NCBI GenBank assembly: GCA_022410635.1
Contig: JAJVDF010000193.1
Span: 310,646 to 374,645, forward strand
Direction of reading: 5' to 3'
Length of the DNA: 64,000 nucleotides
DNA from: Tretioscincus oriximinensis
Lineage: Eukaryota > Chordata > Lepidosauria > Squamata > Gymnophthalmidae
Below, piece by piece: positions 12,290 through 23,900 of this stretch. Each line of letters starts with the position of its first letter. Position 1 is the stretch's first letter. Made by a program: the position numbers and the translations under genes. The notes below the pieces were generated by a model. It was not told where the DNA came from. It made no database searches and worked only from the letters and a program-made list of their open reading frames with translations.

Positions 12290-12595
12290 CTTAGGCATGG
12301 ATAGCTCAGTCACTAAGGAATTCGTTCCTCATCTGGGAGATGGGATTTCAAAGCCCTGTGTCGGACGTGGGGACGGGTGAGCACCTTCTACTAGCTTGTA
12401 GCTCTAGCCAACCCAGCTATTCGAAAGCATGAATTACAAGAACTTGCAACTGACTGCAAGTAGATAAATGGGAATCACCACAGCCTGGTGTGGAAAATAG
12501 AATGTATGCCTTCAGGCAAAATACTCTTGAAGCCACTTTGATTCTCTTTGAAAGTCTCTTTGAAACCATGAGAAAAGTGGGGTATAAGAACCAAT
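12290..12595 (+). mobile_element. tRNA-derived SINE, (TTC)n-tailed family, copy 2
   Basis: The most complete copy of this SINE. The head GGATAGCTCAGTCACTAAGG gives an A-box-like motif, a degraded B-box lies near 12346 (GGGATTTCAAAGCCC), and the body ends GGGGTATAAGAACC just before the TTC tract. The box spacing is tRNA-like, so an internal pol III promoter is implied. Confidence 0.88.
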
Positions 12596-12815
12596 TTCTT
12601 CTTCTTCTTCTTCTTCTTCTTCTTCTTCTTCTTCTTCTTCTTCTTCTTCTTCTTCTTCTTCTTCTTCTTCTTCTTCTTCTTCTTCTTCTTCTTCTTCTTC
12701 TTCTTCTTCTTCTCCTCCTCCTCCTCCTCCTCCTCCTCCTCCTCCTCCTCCTCCTCGTTCTCCTCCTCCTTCTCCTTCTCCTTCTCCTTCTCCTTCTCCT
12801 TCTCCTTCTCCTTCT
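12596..12815. repeat. Compound TTC / CTC / TTCTCC microsatellite
   Basis: Pure TTC to about 12713, then CTC to about 12753, then a TTCTCC hexamer series to about 12815. It grows out of the SINE tail. Poly-Leu, poly-Lys and poly-Glu readings across it are artefacts. Confidence 0.97.
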
Positions 12816-13546
12816 CTATTAATTGTATGTGTGTGTTTGTGTGTGTAAAAGTGAAGAAGGTTGGAGAGACCTCCCTGCCTGATATCCACTTCACTTCTAT
12901 CATTCTTGAGAGTTAACCATAGTAAACAAAACTGAGAGCAGCTGGAATGCAAGAAATAGAGGCCAATGGATTCTTCCCCCCTACCAGTTTCCATACATCA
13001 CAGCATGTCCAGCTGAAATTAAACAAAATACTTTCTGCATTGCTTTGGACATCTTTATAGCAACTTTGAATGAGAACATATGAGCAAAGGTACATCACAT
13101 TACTCCATGGAAACCACTGACGTCCAGCACAGCTTTCAATTACAATGTGGTTTAATTAAACTGGCATCAATTCTTTTACGTGGAACAGTTGGAAAGCCAG
13201 GGGATTCATCTTACATGGTGAAAGCTTAATTTGTATTGATTTTGAGTAGAGTTTAAAATTATTGGACCTTTCCTATCCTCACAGTCAAATTAGCCTCATA
13301 TTAAAAACTAAAGCACACAGCGTGGATACCATTGCTTAAGCATTTGCTTGTGTAATTGTTGCATGGACAACTAAGTGGAAGAACATTTAGTTTTACTTTA
13401 TTTTTAAACTAATTAGCACTTTAGGCCAAGAATCTGAGGAACATTTACCGCAGCTGAGCATNTAGAAAAGCTTATTTACAAATAGACCATATTTTGGTGC
13501 TCAAGATATCTGAGAGTGACACCAATCTATTTTCCTAATGTGGAAA
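12816..13546. other. Intronic sequence, nothing recognised
   Basis: TNNI3K intron. A short GT-rich run follows the microsatellite. No exon seen. Confidence 0.5.
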
Positions 13547-13699
13547 GCATGCATCTACACATCACTTATTTATCGCACTATAGTTGGATGTTCCACAATA
13601 AAGCATTGTGTGGACTCGTTTATTCCAGAATAGCTATGTTTTATTGTGGAATATCTAATTATATAGAGTAAATAAGTGATGTGTGGGTGCAGCCTTTGG
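13547..13699. mobile_element. Hairpin MITE-like element, family D, copy 1
   Basis: The ends are inverted repeats: GCATCTACACATCACTTATT at the left pairs with AATAAGTGATGTGTGGGTGC at the right. Internal parts also pair (TGTTCCACAATAAAGC with a later GTTTTATTGTGGAATA). There is no coding capacity. The terminal motif resembles the ends at 36912-37087. Confidence 0.7.
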
Positions 13700-13759
13700 C
13701 CTTCCAGTGATTCTGTAATAGAAGTATTCTGATACTTGGGAAGGGCCTTTTCTGTGTCA

Positions 13760-14862
13760 GCCTTCAGACTATGAAATAGTCTCCCCCTAGCCTTTAGTTA
13801 AAGAGTGAGCTGACATCAAGGCTCTGATGACCCAGCATCCACAGGAATTTGAAGAAATAGTTGTGAAAAAATTAAATAAAGAAAAAGGACTGACTGGTAA
13901 AATATATTCACTCCTAATGAAAGTTAAATACGATAATCAAAATACACTTAGATTAAGTTGGGGAAAAGATTTTATCTTTACACAGGAGGTATGGGATGGA
14001 TGGAGGAGGGATATTTGTTTGATTAAGAGTAATAAAATAAAAGAGCTACAAATGAAAATAATAACCCGGTGGTATCGGACACCTTTACAGATCTCACATA
14101 TGGAAAATTTTTCTCCATTTTGTTGGCACGGGTGTCAGGTGATAGGTAGTTTTTTTCATATGTGGTTCACTTGTAGGTACGTGCAACAATGGTGGGACTT
14201 AATTTTTATGAACTGCGGAATACTATGGGAATTGACTTGCTAAAAACTCCCACACTGTTGTTGATGTATAGAACAGAGGAACTCCGATTGTGTCCCTCTG
14301 AAAAATTTATAGTTGAAAGATCAATTTGGGCAGGACAGGTGACCTTAGCCAGAGGGTGGAAAGATAAAACCAGATGGACACTAAGTCAATGGTACGACTA
14401 CTTATCGGAATTCCTACTTTTTGACGTATTAAGGGGAAAACGTCTTATCAATATGGGCCTTATACAAAGAACAACATGGGAAACAAATTGGCAGAAACTG
14501 TTGGCCCTTGGTGTTAATTTCAATAGAAATGCTACTTTGGCGCACACCATTGCTATGGTATCAGATTCAAGATTATTATTGTAACTGGATATAGAAGATG
14601 TGAATGTAAGATCTCCCGGGGAGGGTGGGGAGGATATCATTTATGTTATATGTACTATGTTCTGTTACATTTGTGTCTATATTGTATTTTGTGCGTTTGT
14701 AATTATAAAATTAATAAAAAATTATTAAAAAAAAAGAAAAAAGAATGAGCTTTCCCTTTCTGACTTTCAGGCAGTTTTAAAATATTTTTGAATTCTTGCT
14801 TTTGCTATTAACTGCCCTGAGACCATGAGGCTTAGTGTGTGATATAAGTGTAAATCAATCAT
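13760..14862 (+). mobile_element. L2-like 3'-UTR fragment, split by L1
   Basis: The left part (13760-13800) contains ATAGTCTCCCCCTAG. The right part (14752-14862) contains CTGCCCTGAGACCATGAGGC and the GTGATATAAGTG end. Both are typical of the L2-like 3' UTR seen elsewhere in the window. The break is filled by an L1 insertion. Confidence 0.7.
13812..14740 (+). mobile_element. L1 LINE 3' end, 5'-truncated, ORF2 C-terminus
   Basis: Encodes the C-terminal end of L1 ORF2, including RWYRTP and the cysteine motif CX3CX7HX4C (CWHGC...H...C, about 14122-14172), followed by a short 3' UTR and an A-rich tail. Two overlapping frames (13827-14243 and 14189-14584) show at least one frameshift. The element is flanked by an 11-bp target duplication with one mismatch (AAGAGTGAGCT at 13801, AAGAATGAGCT at 14741). 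It is non-functional. Confidence 0.88.
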
Positions 14863-15341
14863 AAGCTCAGGTAAAAGCAGAACAATGCAACACTTTTAAT
14901 GGTTGTAAAAAAGAAACAGTTTTAACAGATGCAGCTATTTATTTATTATTTATTTATTTATACTTATACCCTGCCAAAGGTACCCGAAGCACCTATAAGC
15001 AGCACCAGCTGAAACTACTTCTATTTTACATCCATTAAAAATCTAATAAAGCTGTCTTCTTTTTATCTGGTAACCCTTTACATGTTTAATAACTTAGAAT
15101 CATTTAGTCATTATAAAAGGAATCTCTGTCGAGTGGGATAAATGATCATAATATAAAAATCTATTGAAGATGCAGTGAGAGTAGCAGCCCACCCAACCCA
15201 TTATAACCTGCTGACTCTTTGCATGATTTAGCTATTTGTACCTCAAGAGCAGCTAACCCCCATCAGCTTGAGATAGGGAGGCATTTCTTGAGCTAACAGT
15301 GTCAATTCCATTGTGAGAGAGCTGCAAGATTAAAATGCAAC
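14863..15341. other. Intronic sequence, nothing recognised
   Basis: TNNI3K intron. A short (TTTA)n run lies at about 14937-14960, followed by a CTTATACCCTGCC motif that may be a minus-strand SINE/LINE end. Confidence 0.5.
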
Positions 15342-15569
15342 TGTGGAACCCAATTTCAGAGAAATAGCCATGTTAGTCTAGTAGAAAGTCCAGCAAAGGA
15401 GCTAGCAGCACTTTGAGATTAACTTGAGAGAAGTGGGTGGCATAAGCTTTCGTAGACACGTCTACTTCTTCAGGTGCATCTGAAGAAGTAGACGTGTCTA
15501 CGAAAGCTTATGCCACCCACTTCTCTCAAGTTAGTCTCAAAGTGCTACTAGCTCCTTTGTGGAACCCAA
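15342..15569. mobile_element. Fold-back copy of the retroposon-like element with 12-bp TSD
   Basis: Two inverted halves meet near 15478: a left half starting TTTCAGAGAAATAGCC at 15354 and a right half reading CTGAAGAAGTAGACGTGTCT onward, ending about 15557. The two halves pair over roughly 75 bp. The whole is bracketed by a perfect 12-bp direct repeat, TGTGGAACCCAA (15342-15353 and 15558-15569). Confidence 0.85.
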
Positions 15570-16038
15570 GTAGAATAGCAGAATGGCTGCATATTCCGAA
15601 GCATCTTGTCCCAACATGCTAGGTTATAAGTGTAGGCATCCTTTTCTTCAGGATCCTTGTTTCTCCATGTTTCATTGTGAGTTCTTGCACCCTCTAAAAT
15701 TTAAAGCACATCTGTTTTAAGTTTACTTTTACTGCTGGTGTTAAAATCCCTTCACTCGAAACAAGACTGGTTTATTTTGGCTTCTTAGTATTTTGAGTTG
15801 CTAAGACCAATGAATTTGTTCCCAGTTAGCAATATAATTTATATTTTGAATTTAAATCATAAATTTTGCCCCTTAAGAGCTGTCAACTTCAGAGTCTGTC
15901 AAATCAAATCTCTAAATTTCTAAAGATCCTGCTTGTGGGACACTGATAGACATAGGAGAGACAAAATTCTGCCCCGTTGGGACTTAATCATGTCTCATCG
16001 TTGACTCTTTTCATCTTAGGGCATGTGCGTTCAGTAAC

Positions 16039-16196
16039 AGCATGAATAAGTCCAGCATCTGAAGAAGTAGACGTGTCTACGAAAGCTTATGCCAACCACT
16101 TTTCTCAAGTTAGTCTCAAAGTGCTGCTAGCTCCTTTGCTGGACTTTCTGCTAGACTAACACGGCTATTTCTCTGAAATTGACTAGCATGAATAAG
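16039..16196 (+). mobile_element. Retroposon-like element with 12-bp TSD
   Basis: A single-orientation copy, from about CATCTGAAGAAGTAGACG (16055) to GGCTATTTCTCTGAAA (16178). It is flanked by a perfect 12-bp repeat, AGCATGAATAAG (16039-16050 and 16185-16196). It has no coding capacity. Confidence 0.85.
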
Positions 16197-18425
16197 GTTT
16201 GGCTTCCTCTGTTCTAGGGATTCAACTAATATTATCCTTGGCTATTTTGTCTAAAATTTGTAGATGCTGAAATATACCAGCATCCAAAGGACCACAGCTA
16301 TTTCATCGCTAACCAAAAAGCTGATTCATCCATTCTTACTGGTACTCCTCTCCCATTCTTAGGGTGTGAACTCCTTTTCACATATCTATTGAATTTAAAT
16401 TTAAAAGCTGGTCATTAAGAATCAATGTGGATGTTATTATTTGCAGCTTATTATGAAAAATAACAAATAATTCTGGAAGTTTGCATTCAGTTCTCATATT
16501 GGAACTGTATTCCTAAGTGGCCAGTAAGTAGCAGAATTTCTGGAGCCATTATCTAGTATTTTAACAGCTATTAGGCAAGGATTTTTTTGCTGAGTGCAGC
16601 AAGCAAACACTCCTTTCTTAAAAATCAGCATGTATGGCACACTCTGCTTTACATTTGTTAATCAGGTGTCTTATTAAACTGTTGACTTAAGCAAGCAATA
16701 TGTAATGAACACAGCCACTGTATCTTGTTAGCATTTCCTCAGCTCATTTAGCACCAAGAGGAAAAGTGCATTGTGTTGGAATTATAATGCACTTTATGAT
16801 GCTAATCTGTATCTTTGGTACATCACTTAATCTTTCTTGTGCTGAAGGATGCCTTGGCAAGGTTATAAGGCAATTGATAGCTCATTCACTCAGCAGACAG
16901 CTTGAACTTTGCACAAAATGTGGACAAAACTTATTAAAATGATCTATTTTGTTTTTCTTAAAGTGTTTGGCTGAATGAAATGACTCTGTTCTGAGTAACA
17001 GAGGTTTTCAATTACCTCTGAAGGGTTTGGAATAGTTTGGATAAGGCCTCTAGGCAAAGAGAAATGAAACAATACTATCATTTTCCAGTCAAAATGTGAA
17101 AGGCAAGCGTATTCAAAGCTTACCTCTCAGCAGCAGGCATAAGAAGCAGTCAATACAATTACAGCTGTGCTATTTGAGCTTACAGTGTAGAATAAATATC
17201 AGTTTGCTCAAAATGCCTTACTTAGTTACCTAGTATATATGTTAATCCTTGACATAGAGTAATATCTTCAGAGCATACCAGGCATGAAGGAGGGCATGAT
17301 GCGATTAACTGAATCATCATAGCAAGTAGAATGAGAAATGCACCTAAAAAGAAAATAAATAAATAAATAAATAAATAGCAGTGAAAAAGAGGGGGGAATA
17401 TTCCTTAGTGCTCCCACTTTTATTATTCAGCAGAGGAATAAAATAAGTTACAAAGCTTTTTTTTTCTTTCAAAAAATTGTACTGAGTAAGAAGTTAGTTG
17501 TTGCTCAGCTACACTGGGATTTTTTTAAAAAAAACCTGCCATTTTCCATTGCTGTTTTCTCTTTAAAACCCTTTTTGCATTTATCAGTACTTAGATATTT
17601 CAAGAGACTAATGCAGGAATATCACTCACTCAGCTAGGATGCTCCGTCTGTCCTGGACTGAGTGTGGATTCAAAGAGCAGGCAACCAAAATGCACAACTG
17701 GGCCAATAAATCAGTAGACCTGTTTAAAATGGTCTACCAAATTACTAGTGCCTGTCAAACCAAATCATGGAAGTATGCAGAAGAAACACAATTTTGTGGT
17801 TCAGTTTGCCAAAGAAATCAGTTTTGGGAGCACAACATGATGCATCACCAAAACAAGTCAGAGTTTACTGGAGATCATTTCCAAAGCTCACATGAGCTTC
17901 CCTGTCAATGCAGGTGCTGTCCCAGAATAGTTGCCCCAAAGCAAGTAGCTTTGTTTTAGAAAATGTGGAGCATTCTGGCTAGTGGACATTTCTAGTTCAT
18001 CTGGTCTCAGTTAAGTGATTCACAGTAGAAGGATTCACAGAAGTGAGTTACAGAAGAAACTAATGACATTTTTATCCTGAATGGCCTGCTCCATGTTCTC
18101 ATTGTAAAAGTTACACCTTTCCAGGAGTTACATTTTTAAATTATGTAAAACATATTTCCAAGCAACACATTCACTAAAAACTGTGTTTCTTTTCAAGTAC
18201 AGTCTTCCCTCAGATAATTCAGTTGTCTGAAACCAACACTTGTTCCCAGGGTTGCAATCATGGATTATTTATTTATTTGCATTTTATGCATCCCAACATT
18301 TGAATATCTCAGGGTGGGCTTCAGGCAAAATATAGATACCGGTAGCAGTAAAAAAGTATTAATATTTTTATAGCTTTTATTATTATAAAACCTAAGTAGC
18401 TGAGGAAAGAGGGGGAATAATGTAA
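16197..18425. other. Intronic sequence, nothing recognised
   Basis: TNNI3K intron. A short (AAAT)n run lies at about 17355-17378. A 106-codon open frame at 17639-17959 has no recognisable domain and is probably chance. No exon could be assigned. Confidence 0.5.

Positions 18426-18516
<91 letters not shown>
18426..18516. repeat. (GATA)n microsatellite
   Basis: About 22 uninterrupted GATA tetramers. Confidence 0.98.
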
Positions 18517-18517
<1 letters not shown>

Positions 18518-18697
18518 AGTAAATAAGTAAGTATGTAAATTAAGCACATGGACAAAATACAGCCTAAATCTGGCCCTGGGTGAGCTACAGCACTTCAGAA
18601 ATTAATTATATAATTAAAGCATTTAGGTCAGTTTGTGAACCTCTTAAATTACTCTGCTAATTTTAAAACAAAAAAGTGCTACAAAAGTTGATGTAAT

Positions 18698-18708
18698 TGC
18701 TGCTGCTG

Positions 18709-18741
<33 letters not shown>

Positions 18742-18965
18742 AAGAAGAAGAAGAAGAAGAAGAAGAAGAAGAAGAAGAAGAAGAAGAAGAAGAAGAAGAA
18801 GAAGAAGAAGAAGAAGAAGAAGAAGAAGAAGAAGAAGAAGAAGAAGAAGAAGAAGAAGAAGAAGAAGAAGAAGAAGAAGAAGAAGAAGAAGAAGAAGAAG
18901 AAGAAGAAGAAGAAGAAGAAGAAGAAGAAGAAGAAGAAGAAGAAGAAGAAGAAGAAGAAGAAGAA
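18698..18965. repeat. Compound (CTG)n-(GAA)75 microsatellite
   Basis: About 14 CTG-type triplets with one interruption (18698-18740) join directly to 75 perfect GAA triplets (18741-18965). It lies about 300 bp upstream of a TNNI3K exon, with GAA on the TNNI3K sense strand. No SINE body is recognised beside it, unlike the other GAA/TTC tracts here. Confidence 0.98.
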
Positions 18966-19269
18966 ACAATACTCCAGAGACTGTAATAAAGCTTTGTATA
19001 AAATTATCTTACTAAATACAGTAGCACAAAAATACAAAAATGTGTAACGTTGTAACTGTTGTAGAGATCATTGTATTTAATGTTTTGAGTAATTGTAGCA
19101 TACTTAATTACATTCTACTTTAAAAAATATTTCTATTCGTATATATTCTCTGTGAGGGGTTTCAGATGCAGTGGTCTTTATGTTAACATTGTAGAATTCA
19201 AATCTGTACATGTTCTGTTTAATCCTAATTCAATATACTCATATTGCTTTTTTCATATTGTGTTTTCAG

Positions 19270-19329
19270 GGAAGGCCGGAATTTTCTGAAGTAGTCTCCA
19301 AATTAGAAGAATGTTTATGCAATATTGAG
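19270..19329 (+). CDS. TNNI3K: TNNI3K exon, end of kinase domain
   Basis: A 60-nt internal exon, phase 0-0. Acceptor TTTTCAG ends at 19269; donor GAG|GTAACA begins at 19330. It encodes [20 protein letters not shown], the last helix of the protein kinase domain. The leading GRP supplies the arginine that closes the kinase fold (subdomain XI). TNNI3K is a cardiac dual-specificity kinase of the tyrosine-kinase-like group, with N-terminal ankyrin repeats, that interacts with cardiac troponin I. This stretch agrees with the human sequence as I recall it, almost residue for residue. The catalytic core and ankyrin exons must lie to the left of the window, or were missed in the 19 kb before this exon. 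Confidence 0.95.
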
Positions 19330-19702
19330 GTAACAGTATAGTCTATTTTTTTTAAATCTGCAAGTGATAACTGAAGCATTAGCCACACACAAGATTTATT
19401 TCATATTAAAAAGTTTTCTCTGGACGAATCACCAGTTTGCTACTAATCCCAATTCTAAGTGCTGATATTGACATAAAAAGCATTAAATAGCTTGTCCACT
19501 CCAATATTTGAAGGAACAATTTTTCTGATATAGTTCTGTCCAGGCTTTAAGGTCAAAAAGTGAGGGCCTTTCATTGCAGAAAATGGTAGATTCTATAAGA
19601 GTTAAAAGGCAAAGAAAAGGGTTCTTTCTGCATTTAAAGACCCTGGTCTGGGTTAATGAGTCTAGATAGCCAGATCCATTAGTCCAGATAATGATACCCA
19701 AT

Positions 19703-20010
19703 GACCACAGGAACATAAGAGGAGCCCTACTGAATTAGTTCAAACCACACCAATCCAGCATTATGTCGCACACAGTGGCCCACCAGTTGCACCTGGGAAG
19801 TCTTAACAGTAGAAGGCAAAATCTTATTGACTGCCTGCAAATAGTATTTCAGGAATCCTGCCTCTTGCTCCATCCCAGAGGCAGTATCAAGGAATCCATC
19901 CTAATAGCTCTTTATACCCTTGGCTTCCATGAACTTGTTTAATCCTGTCTTAAAGCTATTCAGCCTGGTAGCCACCACCACCTCTTCTTTTTTCACTGTG
20001 GGTGAAAAAA
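19703..20010 (-). mobile_element. CR1 LINE 3' fragment
   Basis: Minus-strand CR1 of the octamer-tailed family: GAACATAAGAGGAGCCCTAC at its 3' end, CCACCAGTTGCACCTGGGAA in the middle, and CCACCACCACCTCTTC further in. Diverged. Confidence 0.85.
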
Positions 20011-21596
20011 CAGCAGTTTCTCAGTAATCCAGAGCAAAATGCCCCCCCAGAAGGCCAGAAAATGGAGGCAAACATTCTGTGTGCTTCCATGCTCCTATAT
20101 GCTGATAGAATTATCTAATCATATATATTTAGTCAAAGGACACCAGTTAAAGGCAGGATCCCATAGAAATTAATATAAAAAGCCTCCAGATCAAATTTTC
20201 TGAAAATGTTGGCTACATCAGTTGAATTTAAATTCAGCCTACTGGTAAGGTTGGTCTGTGCTTTGGAAAATAGGAGATAACTGATGAAACAGGAGATACA
20301 TCTGATTTTTCAACTGCCCTGGGAATCACACATCTGTTCTGCCCATTGGGTATTAGATAGAATTCTACTTTTTTTTCCATTCCTTTTGGAATATTTGACT
20401 TATCTTTTACTGAAGGGTTAGAGCAAAATCATCTATTTTATTTTTTAAAAATCCAACTGACAGCATAATGAACAATATGCATAGATTAAAATACTTTTAC
20501 AAAGGTTGGGTATATGTATTTTGTTTTTAGAAAAGTGTTTTTTAGAAAAGCCACTTTGTCCACTCTGATTACAGGATGGAAAGACCTACAAAAATGAACG
20601 TGGCAGAAATATTTAATGAAACAGCTGGTGGCAGAGTGTTATTTAGATTATATGGATTTGGGGGGGATGTGGAAAGAATTAGAAAAAATGGAAGAAACTG
20701 AATATAGTAAATTTATTGAATGACCTTGTAAATATTATACATACTTTATATTTCCAAACTATTCGCTCATACCTTTGGCAATAGTGTTTGTATTGTCTCA
20801 GTGGAGAAAATCTATGACTGTTTCCAGATAAAGATTACTATTTAAGAAGTTAAGAGAAGAGGAGGAGGCAATAGTGGGAGAGACAAGAGGGGAGTAACAT
20901 AGGTGAGGAATAACAAACACAAATGAAGAAGTGATTATATGTTTGATTTGATTTTGGTTGAATTTAAAAGAGTAACTCTGCCATGTCTACAAGCACTTAG
21001 GTAGCTGCTGCCATATGTTTCATACCAGATTAAGTCTGGATGATGAACTTGTAAATTATAGAAAAGAGAGCAATATTGTACTTGACTAACTAGAAACTGA
21101 CACATGCATGGTCAAAATAACAGGTGAATAAAATTTAAATGCTACAGTACAGGAAGGCTAATCTAAAAATCAACACTCTTCCTTTTGCCTTTGAGATAAC
21201 ATGTTGATGCTCATTTTATTGACTTAAATAGTTATCTCTTTTTGTTCTTCACATGGGTAAATTCAAAGGAGATAAATAATGTAGATCTATAGAGGCATTC
21301 TCTCTTGTGAATTTTTGAACGGTCAAAGTGCTTTACAAGGCAGGTTGAACATTTATAGAGCAAAATGTAGGTTAAAATTCTCTATAGTGTGAGAGAAGAG
21401 AAAAGTAGTAGTAACAAGAGTCATTCTACCTATTACAAGAAACACTCAGATATTGTTCAATCTAGCATTAATGATGTATAAAGAAAATGCATGTGTTTAT
21501 CTACACAAACTCTTCAAGAATTTTTCATTTTCATTGTTTGAATTTTTTCAATTTGTCTACTTCTTTTGTCTACATGAACCTAATGTTAAGAACTTA
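20011..21596. other. Intronic sequence, nothing recognised
   Basis: Intron between the TNNI3K exons at 19.3 and 23.2 kb. AT-rich; no exon or clear repeat. Confidence 0.55.
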
Positions 21597-22395
21597 AAAA
21601 CATAAGAGGAGCCTTGCTGAATCGCCCTACAGCCCATTTATTCCAGCATTCTGTTCCACACAGTGGCCCACTAGTTACATTGGAAGCAGAAGAAGGAAAA
21701 CTCCTCACCTGTTCTTGATTCCCTGCAAATGGTATTTCAGGAATACCTCCTGTTTTCCCATCTTAATATCCATTGATACACCTATCTTCCATGAATTTAT
21801 CTAATCCCATTTTGAACCTATCCAGGCTGTCAGCTACCACCACCTCTTCCAAAAGTGAATTCCATAGACTAATGACCCTCAGTTGCTTAGGAATTCGTCT
21901 GTCGTCTGGGAGATCGGGTTTCGAAGCCCTGTGTCGGACGTGGGGAGGGGTGAGCACCTTCCACTAGCCTGTAGCTCTAGCCAGCCCAGCTATTCGAAAA
22001 CAGGAACTGTAGGAAATTGTAACTGACTGCAAGTAGATACATGGGAACCACCACAGCCTGGTGGGGAAGATAGAATGTGAACCTTTGGGCAAAATACCCT
22101 TGTAAACCGCTTTGAGTACCTTTGACAGGTGAGAAAAAGCAGGGTATAAGAACCCAGTTCTTCTTCTTCTTCTCTGGGTAAAAAAATACTTCCCTTTGTC
22201 TGTCCTAACTCTTCTACCCATCAACTTCAGGGCGTATCTAGTCCTAGTGTTGAATGGTAGTATTTTTTCTCTATTCACTTTATCCATCCCATGCTTGATT
22301 TTATATGCCTCAATTAAATAACCTCTTAACCACTGCCTTTTGAGGCTGAAGAAGTCTAAACTCTGCAGCCTGGTTTCCTAAGAGAGATGTTGTGG
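21597..22395 (-). mobile_element. CR1 LINE 3' part, split by a SINE
   Basis: Minus-strand CR1 (GAGGAGCCTTGCTGAATC at its 3' end), continuing to CTTTTGAGGCTGAAGAAGTC at about 22338. It is interrupted at 21881-22171 by a SINE. The CR1 reads ...AATGACCCTC before the SINE and CTCTGGGTAAAAAAATAC after it, which fits together as the normal CR1 sequence. Confidence 0.85.
21881..22171 (+). mobile_element. tRNA-derived SINE, (TTC)n-tailed family, inserted in CR1
   Basis: Starts within the head (AGTTGCTTAGGAATTCGTC), has a clean B-box-like GGGTTTCGAAGCCC at about 21916, and ends GGTATAAGAACCCAGTTC followed by a short TTC tail. A short CTC direct repeat lies at the junctions. Confidence 0.88.
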
Positions 22396-23149
22396 CCCTT
22401 TCTTCACCTTTTGTTCATGTGTTCTTGGATGGCACTTTTAAGTGACATCAAATTCCACATTGCTTACATCAGAAGATAGACACATGGGTCATTGTCACAT
22501 GTTTTCGCGGGCTGGACAAATATTGGTAGGCCTTTCAAAAAAGAACTACCAATATATTGGCTTACCTTGAACATATACTGCTGATCTGTACTCCAGCAGT
22601 ATAGGCAGAATGTGGGTCTTGGCTTCCCCTTAAGCTATATAGAATGGAGCCTGCTGCTTCATGGATCAGTTTTAAGATAAGTTGGAAACACCGCAGAAAA
22701 GTGAATTCTTTTTTACATAATAAGTTACATGCAACGGAGATTTCATTATAAACAGAACAAACCATGCCAGAAAACTGGAATCATTATTTTAAAGATCATT
22801 GGCAAAGACTATAGTGGATCTAAAGAAACACAGTAATAGCATAACACAAATGCATAAGGCAACTTTATTAAGATTATTCACAAGGAAGCCATTTCATTTA
22901 GTATTATGAGAGGCAGAGGAGCAAGGTAGAGGTATTTGATGTACCCTTGGACCACATGGGTGAGTGTTAGTATTCCATCTCCTAAAGAATAAAAAATGAA
23001 TAATGTGGGCTAAGAATATAACTACTTGCTCTATGTGGAAAAAAATGAATAAAAATAACTAGCATTTCAGTTGTTCTGTAGATTTTCTGACAAGACATTC
23101 TGGATGTTTTAAGTGTGTTATTGACAAATGACTTCTTTGTTAAATGTAG
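22396..23149. other. Intronic sequence, nothing recognised
   Basis: 3' part of the TNNI3K intron before the exon at 23150. No other feature seen. Confidence 0.5.
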
Positions 23150-23320
<171 letters not shown>

Positions 23321-23900
23321 TAAGTCTGGACAACAGAAGGAGGAACACAGGCATTCTTTAAATGGTTGTGGTCTAAGGATTACCTGGAACATTCTTGACT
23401 ATGTCGATGATATCTAGTTCTCAGTAGAGTATCAGCAGAAATATTTCATCTCTTCTTTGAGAAGGGAAAACACAACTGAAACTTCATTATCTGGCTGATT
23501 TCAAAGAAATGGTTGTGTTAGGCTGCAGGCACATGGTGAGGTTTGGACCGTGATAATACTTACTTGATGATGATCCTCATGTTAATGGAATTTCTTCAGT
23601 GCACTCAATAAAAAAGGCCTTTGCCCTGGAATATTCTTTAGTAGATGTTTTGCAAAATTTCCATGGCTGCAGCCAGTGAATGCCTTCCTGTGTATGCAGA
23701 TCCTTACTAGGATACCACAATATGAAGCCAGCATGGCACAATGCAAGATTGCTGGCTGAGCATAACTTCCAGGTTAGTCGTCTCATCATTTCCATGTGGA
23801 TTTAAAGGTGCAGTGAAATGGCTGCATTTGTTTCTCACATTGTGGATTTTAACATGTCATGTGCCTGGAGCCTCAGTCTGGGTCCAGAAAACCTAGCAAG

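Noticed and set aside
12475..12994. Long open frames reading poly-Lys, poly-Glu, poly-Leu
   Set aside because: They are translations of the TTC/CTC microsatellite, open because the repeat has no stop codon.
17639..17959. 106-codon open frame as a possible gene or TNNI3K exon
   Set aside because: No recognisable domain, no match to the known TNNI3K exon order, and no suitable flanking splice sites noticed.
18663..19047. Open frames of poly-Phe, poly-Lys and poly-Gln/Leu
   Set aside because: Same artefact from the CTG/GAA repeat.
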